Shown here: one piece after another, positions 58,563 to 64,000 of the stretch
How the letters are laid out: each line of letters opens with the position of its first letter
Position numbering within the stretch: position 1 is the first letter of the stretch
Assembly: GCF_900103475.1 (NCBI RefSeq)
Contig: NZ_FNHG01000015.1
Coordinates: forward strand, 1-64,000
Origin: Maricaulis salignorans
GTDB taxonomy: Bacteria > Pseudomonadota > Alphaproteobacteria > Caulobacterales > Maricaulaceae
Length of the DNA: 64,000 bases
Direction of reading: 5' to 3'
Notes under the pieces: generated by a model
Told to the model about the DNA's origin: nothing
Database searches by the model: none
The model's input: only the letters and a program-made list of their open reading frames with translations
Made by a program: the position numbers and the translations under genes

Positions 58563-59881
58563 CCCATTCGGGCTATTGCCGCGTCTGTCTGACATCGCTG
58601 GCCAAGCCGGTCGATGCCTGCCCGGCCTGCGGCTCACACCGGCATTTGTTTCACCCCGAACTGGGCACGCTCTCGATTGCGCATATCGATTGCGATGCCT
58701 TCTACGCGGCCGTCGAAAAACGGGACAATCCCGAACTGGCCGACAAACCCGTCATTATCGGCGGTCGCCAGCGCGGCGTAGTCTCGACCTGCTGCTATGT
58801 CGCGCGGATGTATGGCGTGCATTCGGCGATGCCGATGTTCAAGGCGCTCAAGGCCTGTCCTGACGCTGTGGTCATCGGCGGCGACCACGCCAAATACGCC
58901 CGCGAGGGCGGGCGCATCCGCGAGATGATGCGCGATGTGACGCCCTTGGTGGAACCGCTCTCGATCGACGAGGCCTTTCTCGACCTGACCGGCACGACAC
59001 GCCTGCATGGTGCCCCGCCCGCCCTCACCCTGCTCAGACTGCAACGCCGGATCCAGAGCGAGGTCGGGATCACGGTCTCGGTCGGCCTGTCCTTCAACAA
59101 ATTCCTCGCCAAGACCGCCTCCGATCTCGACAAGCCCGATGGTTTCGCGGTGATCGGCAGGGCCGAAGCGATGGATTTTCTCGGCCCCCGGCCGGTGCGA
59201 TCCATCTATGGCGTCGGCCCCGCCTTCGCCGCCAAGCTGGAACGCGACGGGCTGCGCACGCTCAATGATATCCGCCGCCAGAGCGACAGGGACATGGCCA
59301 AACGCTATGGCGATTTCGGCTATCGACTGGCGCGGCTGGCGCGCGGCGAGGATCACCGCCGGGTCGAACCGGAAAGCGAACGCAAGAGTGTCTCGTCGGA
59401 GACGACCTTCAACGCCGATCACAGTGCGCTGAAATCACTGGAAGACCAGCTCTGGCGTCAATGCGTGAAAGTCGCCGACCAGATGAAGGCCAAGGGAATC
59501 TCCGGCTCGGTGGTGACGTTGAAACTGAAGACGGCTGATTTTCGCAGCCGCACCCGCCGTCGCACGCTGAACGAACCGAGCCAGCTGGCCGATACGCTGT
59601 TCAAGGTCGGCCGCGAATTGCTCGCGCCGGAGGTTGATGGCACGCGCTTTCGCCTGATCGGGATCGGGTTCTCCAGCCTTCAGGACGCCGTCGGCGACAG
59701 CGGCGACCTGCTCGACCCGAATGCGATCCGCCGCGCCACGGCCGAACGCGCCATGGACAAGGCGCGGGCCAAATTTGGCGGTGATGCGGTGGTCAAGGGA
59801 CGGGCGTTGAAGCCGCGTCCGAAACAGACCCCCGACCGGGCCCCGAACCCGCCCCGTGTGAAACCTGGTCAAACCAGCTGA
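58559..59881 (+). CDS. dinB: DNA polymerase IV with N-terminal zinc-ribbon-like extension
   Basis: This 440-residue Y-family translesion polymerase has catalytic acidic residues in HIDCDAFYAAVE and SIDEAFLDLTG. It also has a helix-hairpin-helix segment IYGVGPAFAAKL and a little-finger domain. Before the core, residues 1-30 carry CRVC and CPACG, a possible zinc ribbon absent from E. coli DinB. I see no clear beta-clamp motif in the basic, proline-rich tail. Its last 89 bases overlap the convergent hydrolase gene. Confidence 0.93.
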   Translation: MTHSGYCRVCLTSLAKPVDACPACGSHRHLFHPELGTLSIAHIDCDAFYAAVEKRDNPELADKPVIIGGRQRGVVSTCCYVARMYGVHSAMPMFKALKACPDAVVIGGDHAKYAREGGRIREMMRDVTPLVEPLSIDEAFLDLTGTTRLHGAPPALTLLRLQRRIQSEVGITVSVGLSFNKFLAKTASDLDKPDGFAVIGRAEAMDFLGPRPVRSIYGVGPAFAAKLERDGLRTLNDIRRQSDRDMAKRYGDFGYRLARLARGEDHRRVEPESERKSVSSETTFNADHSALKSLEDQLWRQCVKVADQMKAKGISGSVVTLKLKTADFRSRTRRRTLNEPSQLADTLFKVGRELLAPEVDGTRFRLIGIGFSSLQDAVGDSGDLLDPNAIRRATAERAMDKARAKFGGDAVVKGRALKPRPKQTPDRAPNPPRVKPGQTS

Positions 59882-60719
59882 AGGGCATCGGCCAGAAGCC
59901 CTGCGCCGCCTGTTTGAAGGCGCCGAAATGACCCACCCCCGGGGCGCCAATCTCACCCGGCTCCAAACGCAGCAATTGCGTCTCGGCGGCGGTGTAGATT
60001 GCCAGCAAATCCAGCGCCGCGCGGCGGCTGGCCAGGGTGTCATCGGTAAAGGTCCAGTCGCAGATCGGCGCCGTGATGCGGTCAAAGCAATGCGGGCCAA
60101 GCGCGCCGAGTTCATCGCCGAAATAACCCGGCTTGAAGGCCCAGCGGCGCCATTGTTCAAACACGCCGCGCGGCAGCGCCGTGCCGCCCCATCCACCGCC
60201 GGACGGAATATGCCCCGTCAACGCCAGGCAGGCCGGTCCGTAGAGGAGCCAGAAAAAGAGCGCCGTCGGCTTGTAGCCGGGCTCATGGGCGCCCCAATAG
60301 CCGGTCCCGCAACTGACCAGGGCGTGCGCGGCCGGCTTGAGGCCGTTATCGGCGAAGCCGGGCAAATGGCCACCCACCGAATGGCCCAGCGTGTAGAGCG
60401 GTGCCTCCGGTGCCAGCGCCTGCGCGCGGTCGAGAGCGGCCGCGAAATCGAGCCGGCCCCAATCGACAATATCGGCCTGAAACCCCTTCATCTGGCGCGG
60501 CGCCGACGCACCGATCCCGCGATAATCATACAGCAGGCAGGCATAGCCCATCGCTGCGCCCTGACGCGCCAGGCGGCGGTAGAGTTCCTTGGGGAAGCCG
60601 GTCCCCGAGGAGACCAGCACCGCGGCCTTCGGGGCGTCCGGCGCGATGATGAGACCCGACAGCTCATAGCCGTCGCGCGCGTCAAACCGGATCTCTGATT
60701 CGTGGATGATTGCTGTCAT
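59793..60719 (-). CDS. Alpha/beta hydrolase, serine esterase type
   Basis: This 308-residue hydrolase has the nucleophile motif GHSVGGH, an oxyanion region SSGTGFPKELYRR and the C-terminal catalytic histidine in GVGHFGAF. It resembles the COG4757 group of predicted hydrolases. The start at 60719 (MTAIIHESEIRFDARDGYEL) is the natural one. The reading frame runs 89 bases into the 3' end of dinB on the other strand. The last 25 residues, of low complexity, come from that overlap. Confidence 0.82.
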   Translation of the reverse strand: MTAIIHESEIRFDARDGYELSGLIIAPDAPKAAVLVSSGTGFPKELYRRLARQGAAMGYACLLYDYRGIGASAPRQMKGFQADIVDWGRLDFAAALDRAQALAPEAPLYTLGHSVGGHLPGFADNGLKPAAHALVSCGTGYWGAHEPGYKPTALFFWLLYGPACLALTGHIPSGGGWGGTALPRGVFEQWRRWAFKPGYFGDELGALGPHCFDRITAPICDWTFTDDTLASRRAALDLLAIYTAAETQLLRLEPGEIGAPGVGHFGAFKQAAQGFWPMPFSWFDQVSHGAGSGPGRGSVSDAASTPVP

Positions 60720-60820
60720 GACGACACCATGCCCGATGACGCGCACGTCAAGTCAAGACAAGCTGATTGCATGACGCCGATACGCCGCTAATCTTGGCGC
60801 AACAACAGATTGGAGTTCTC

Positions 60821-61282
60821 ATGTCCACCTTCGAAACCCGCCTGACCGAGCTGGGCATCAGCCTGCCCGAGCCCGTCGCCCCGGTTGCCAATTACGTGCC
60901 CTTCGTGCGCACCGGCGACCAGGTCTATATCTCCGGCCAGGTTTCGATCGGTCCGGACGGTCTGATCAAGGGCACGCTGGGCCTGGATATGGACGTCGAG
61001 GCAGGCCAGGCCGCGGCACGCCTGTGCGGGATCAATCTGATCGCCCAGCTGAAGGCTGCCTGTGGCGGCGATCTGGCGCGGCTCAAACGCGTCGTCAAAC
61101 TGGGCGGCTTCGTCGCGGCCGTGCCGGGCTTCACCGACATCCCCAAAGTCATCAATGGCTGTTCTGACCTGATGGTCGAGGTCTTCGGCGATGCGGGCCG
61201 TCATGCCCGCTCTGCGGTGTCCTGCCCGGTCCTGCCGCTGGGCGCCGCTGTCGAGGTCGATGGCGTTTTCGTGATCGCCTGA
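60821..61282 (+). CDS. RidA family protein
   Basis: This 153-residue protein of the YjgF/YER057c/UK114 family removes reactive enamine or imine intermediates in its best-known members. Landmarks are YVPFVRTGDQVYISGQVS and GFTDIPKVINGCSDLMVEVFGDAGRHARSAV, where the arginine is the key residue of RidA. The start at 60821 follows TGGAG. The chorismate-like YjgH branch is an alternative placement. Confidence 0.88.
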   Translation: MSTFETRLTELGISLPEPVAPVANYVPFVRTGDQVYISGQVSIGPDGLIKGTLGLDMDVEAGQAAARLCGINLIAQLKAACGGDLARLKRVVKLGGFVAAVPGFTDIPKVINGCSDLMVEVFGDAGRHARSAVSCPVLPLGAAVEVDGVFVIA

Positions 61283-61363
61283 CGCTCAGATATTACATCT
61301 CGCCCCTCGTGCCGCGGGCCGCTCTCGGATAGAGGGAGCGGACGATAACAAGGAAATTGAATT

Positions 61364-62107
61364 ATGCTTCGCCTGTTCGCCATTATGACTGCCGCCGCCT
61401 TCCTGTTCGGCTGCCAGCAATCCCCGGCCGATGCCCAATTGAATGAGCGCTCCCGTGAGGAAGTCGGCGAAATTGTGCGCGCCTATATCCTGGAAAACCC
61501 GGAAGTCATCGAGGAGGCGCTGATCGAATTACAGCGCCGCGCCCAGGCGCGTGAAATGGAGAATGTCTATTCGGCGATCGAGCGCAATGTCGCTGCGATT
61601 TACGGCGATGAGCGCGACCCGCGTTTCGGCGGCGACGAACCGGACGTCACCATTGTCGAATTCATGGACTATAAATGCTCCTATTGCCGCGTCGCCAATG
61701 AGTGGGTGACCGACGTCAATGAGCGCTATGGCGACCGCGTCCAGTTCATTTTCAAGGAATACCCCATCCTCGGCCCTGATTCGCTGGAAGCCTCCCGGGC
61801 CGCGCTGGCCGCCCTCAATCAGGGTCCGGAAATCTATGAACTCTTCCACCGCTCCATGATCAATGCCAGCGGCCCGCTGCCAGCGGACCGCATTGATCAG
61901 CTCGCGGCGCTGGCCGGCGTCGATGTCGCACAGATGCGCACCGACATGGAGGATGAGGCGATCATGGCTCATATCCTCGATGTGCGCGCCCTGGGCCAGG
62001 CCCTGGAAGTCTCCGGCACGCCCTTCTTTATCGTCGACGGCACCGTCGTCGCCGGGGCCAACTCACTGGCCCTGGAAGAGGCGCTGCAGCGCGCACTCCG
62101 CGGCTGA
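61364..62107 (+). CDS. DsbA family thioredoxin-fold lipoprotein
   Basis: This 247-residue thiol oxidoreductase has a lipoprotein-type signal (lipobox LFGC at residues 14-17). An N-terminal helical region follows (ILENPEVIEEALIELQ), as in ScsC/DsbA-like proteins with a dimerisation arm. The DsbA domain has active site CSYC in MDYKCSYCRVAN and the cis-proline loop SGTPFF. It probably works in the periplasm on disulfide formation or isomerisation. It is convergent with thiG across only seven bases. Confidence 0.9.
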   Translation: MLRLFAIMTAAAFLFGCQQSPADAQLNERSREEVGEIVRAYILENPEVIEEALIELQRRAQAREMENVYSAIERNVAAIYGDERDPRFGGDEPDVTIVEFMDYKCSYCRVANEWVTDVNERYGDRVQFIFKEYPILGPDSLEASRAALAALNQGPEIYELFHRSMINASGPLPADRIDQLAALAGVDVAQMRTDMEDEAIMAHILDVRALGQALEVSGTPFFIVDGTVVAGANSLALEEALQRALRG

Positions 62108-62114
62108 CGGATCG

Positions 62115-62918
62115 TCAGATCAGGCCGAAGAGCGGGCTGGACGCATCAGCATAGCGCTTTTTCGGCATACGGCCGGCAAGATAGGATTGCCGGCCGGCGA
62201 TGACGGCATGCTTCATGGCCGAGGCCATGAGGATCGGGTCTTTCGCCTCGGCGATGGCGGTGTTCATCAGCACGCCATCACAGCCCAGCTCCATCGCCAC
62301 CGTCGCATCGGAGGCCGTGCCGACGCCGGCATCGACGATCACCGGCACCGATGATTGCTCGATGATCAGGCGGATATTGACGGGATTCTGGATCCCCAGG
62401 CCCGAGCCGATCGGGGCGCCCAGGGGCATGATGGCGCAGCAGCCGACTTCCTCCAGGCGCCTGGCATAGACCGGGTCGTCGGAGCAGTAGACCATCACGT
62501 CAAAGCCCTCCCTGATCAGCATTTCTGCGGCCCGCAGGGTTTCGGCCATGTCGGGATAGAGATGTTTGGGGTCCGACAGGACTTCCAGCTTCACCAGGCT
62601 CCAGCCGCCCGCTTCGCGGGCCAGCCGCAGCGTGCGCACCGCGTCCTCACCGGTGAAACAGCCCGCCGTGTTGGGCAGGAAGATGTATTTTTCCGGATCA
62701 ATGAAATCGACCAGGCGCGGCTCGGACGGATCCGACAGATTCACCCGACGCAGCGCAACGGTGATCATCTCGGCACCGGAGGCTTCCAGCGCACGGGCAT
62801 TTTGCTCATAGCTGGCATATTTGCCGGTACCGATGATCAGGCGCGAGGTGAGCGTGCGGCCCGCGACCACGAGCGGCTTGTCGGTCATTGCCTGCGTCAT
62901 GATTGATCCGTCTTCCAT
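62115..62918 (-). CDS. thiG: Thiazole synthase
   Basis: This 267-residue TIM-barrel enzyme forms the thiazole ring of thiamine from deoxyxylulose phosphate, dehydroglycine and ThiS thiocarboxylate. Landmarks are [52 protein letters not shown] and [18 protein letters not shown] 62918, one base after the thiS stop, is preferred for its GGTGG upstream; ATG 62900 is also possible. It is coupled to thiS. Confidence 0.95.
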   Translation of the reverse strand: MEDGSIMTQAMTDKPLVVAGRTLTSRLIIGTGKYASYEQNARALEASGAEMITVALRRVNLSDPSEPRLVDFIDPEKYIFLPNTAGCFTGEDAVRTLRLAREAGGWSLVKLEVLSDPKHLYPDMAETLRAAEMLIREGFDVMVYCSDDPVYARRLEEVGCCAIMPLGAPIGSGLGIQNPVNIRLIIEQSSVPVIVDAGVGTASDATVAMELGCDGVLMNTAIAEAKDPILMASAMKHAVIAGRQSYLAGRMPKKRYADASSPLFGLI

Positions 62919-62919
62919 T

Positions 62920-63123
62920 TTATCCACCGCCAACAAAGGCTACAATTTCAATGCGATCACCCTGCGCCAGCGAATCGAGGCTGTAGCGCGACCGCGGCAC
63001 GATTTCGAGATTGCGTTCGACGGCGATCTTGCGTCCGTCCAGGCCGAGCTCACGCACAAGATCGGTGATGCGGCTTCCCGCCGGCATGTTTCGCGCTTCA
63101 CCATTGACTGTCAGTTGCAACAC
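62920..63123 (-). CDS. thiS: Sulfur carrier protein ThiS
   Basis: This 67-residue ubiquitin-like sulfur carrier has [13 protein letters not shown] at the start and ends FVGGG. The family usually ends in Gly-Gly, so this has one extra glycine. The start codon is GTG at 63123. It lies directly before thiG in a thiamine operon that diverges from aroQ. I saw no TPP riboswitch in the 72-base gap upstream. Confidence 0.93.
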   Translation of the reverse strand: MLQLTVNGEARNMPAGSRITDLVRELGLDGRKIAVERNLEIVPRSRYSLDSLAQGDRIEIVAFVGGG

Positions 63124-63195
63124 GGCTTCCGCTCACTCCGCTTGTATCGAGGCTGGCTGACGTCGTAGAACTTATGCAGGCGGTAAGGCAAGGCC

Positions 63196-63636
63196 ATGAC
63201 GAAACCGATCTACATCCTCAACGGACCGAACCTGAATCTCCTCGGCACGCGTGAACCGGAAATCTATGGCGCGATGACGCTCGACGATATCGCCGCCGCC
63301 TGCGCAGCCCATGCCGGCAAGCTGAATCAGACCGTCGAATTCCGCCAATCCAACCATGAGGGCGTGCTGATCGACTGGCTGCATGAGGCCAATCTCAAAG
63401 CCAGCGCAGTGATCTTCAACCCGGGTGCCTATACACATACATCTGTGGCTTTGCATGACGCGGTTCGCGCGATAGAACCCCCGGTTATTGAAGTTCACTT
63501 GAGCCAGACCGCCGCCCGGGAGACATTCCGGCACCATTCCTTCGTCGCCTCTGCTGCCAGGGGCAGTATTACCGGACTTGGTCTGGCAAGTTATCTGCTG
63601 GGAATAGACGCAGCCTTGCATTGCCTGCATCACTGA
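63196..63636 (+). CDS. aroQ: Type II 3-dehydroquinate dehydratase
   Basis: This 146-residue dodecameric shikimate-pathway enzyme has [18 protein letters not shown] with the catalytic tyrosine. It also has [21 protein letters not shown] and [17 protein letters not shown] with the general-acid histidine region. It stands just before accB, the usual alphaproteobacterial order. Confidence 0.96.
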   Translation: MTKPIYILNGPNLNLLGTREPEIYGAMTLDDIAAACAAHAGKLNQTVEFRQSNHEGVLIDWLHEANLKASAVIFNPGAYTHTSVALHDAVRAIEPPVIEVHLSQTAARETFRHHSFVASAARGSITGLGLASYLLGIDAALHCLHH

Positions 63637-63657
63637 CGGATCCAAAAGGCCCAAATC

Positions 63658-64000
63658 ATGAGTTCTGAGACCCGAAGCCGTTCGCCTATCGACCCTGAAA
63701 TCGTGCGCCAGCTCGCCGATATCCTGCGCGAGACCGATCTGTCGGAAATTGAGGTTGAGCGCGGCGATCTTCGTCTGCGCATCGCCCGCCAGCTGCAGGC
63801 CGCGCCTGTGGTACAGGCTGTTGCCGCACCGGCTCCGGCCGCCGCAACGCCAGGCTATGCCGTGGAAACGCCCGGCCCTGTCGGCGGCGCCGGCGATCTC
63901 AGCGCCCATCCCGGCGTCGTCAATTCGCCGATGGTCGGCACCGCCTATCTGAAGCCCAATCCGGAATCAGATAATTTCGTCAAGATCGGCGAAACGGTGA
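63658..64000 (+). CDS. accB: Acetyl-CoA carboxylase biotin carboxyl carrier protein (partial, 3' end beyond window)
   Basis: The first 114 codons of BCCP are present. The N-terminal helix has DPEIVRQLADILRETDLSEI. A proline/alanine linker follows, then the start of the biotinyl domain (VVNSPMVGTAYLKPNP). The biotin lysine motif lies beyond the window edge. The start ATG is at 63658, 21 bases after aroQ. accC would be expected next. Confidence 0.93.
   Translation, partial: MSSETRSRSPIDPEIVRQLADILRETDLSEIEVERGDLRLRIARQLQAAPVVQAVAAPAPAAATPGYAVETPGPVGGAGDLSAHPGVVNSPMVGTAYLKPNPESDNFVKIGETV

Noticed and set aside
63124-63195. TPP riboswitch before thiS
   Set aside because: The 72-base divergent gap is too short and has no TPP aptamer landmarks.

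Overview
The window reads as a contiguous chromosomal stretch from a high-GC alphaproteobacterium of the Caulobacter/Maricaulis/Hyphomonas type. The pointers are a divK-pleD operon, a bactofilin next to an M23 peptidase, an RNase E ending in a GWW peptide, an iscR-led suf operon, and the order topA-rnr-NUDIX-(MFS)-rpmG. This placement is inferred from gene content and order; no rRNA or tRNA gene is present to confirm it. I saw no prophage, insertion sequence, CRISPR array or tRNA. Almost all of the window is tightly packed housekeeping DNA.

Layout. 1-751 holds no convincing gene but is rich in foldable sequence and palindromic repeats. 752-7664 carries an rRNA methyltransferase-like gene (-), a pair of exported amidohydrolases (+), a DEAD-box helicase (+) and a GGDEF cyclase (+). 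7760-16857 is one long minus-strand iron-sulfur operon: iscR, a NifS/IscS-like desulfurase, sufB, two paralogous lipoproteins of unknown function, sufC, sufD, sufS, sufT, sufA and a GST-like gene. An IscR-type operator lies upstream of it. 17067-27043 holds a hydrolase, anmK (-), tyrS, a giant AsmA/DUF3971-like protein (-), bcp, a DUF455 protein, an M23 peptidase and a bactofilin. 27147-32172 (-) holds prfB with its programmed frameshift, PBP1A and AmiC.

32173-32658 is a long rne leader with a terminator-like hairpin. After it come rne, an M48 protease operon and a HIT gene, then recQ (-), a DUF2306 membrane protein (-) diverging from an AraC regulator, and clpS-clpA (-). Next are a phasin-like protein with a Lys/Ala/Pro tail (-), a DacA-SPOR carboxypeptidase, topA-rnr-NUDIX, an MFS carrier and rpmG. 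The end of the window holds divK-pleD (-), a ROK kinase-dinB pair, a hydrolase (-) that overlaps the dinB end, RidA, a DsbA-like lipoprotein, thiS-thiG (-), aroQ and the start of accB, which is cut by the window edge.

The functional themes are Fe-S cluster assembly under IscR, envelope growth and turnover (PBP1A, AmiC, M23, DacA, AnmK, bactofilin), RNA decay (RNase E, RNase R, DEAD-box helicase), cyclic-di-GMP and cell-cycle signalling (PleD, DivK, a second GGDEF protein) and proteolysis (ClpAS, M48). The least explained elements are the twin four-cysteine lipoproteins built into the suf operon, the metal-ligand-free second amidohydrolase, the rne leader hairpin and the folded segment at 10-128.
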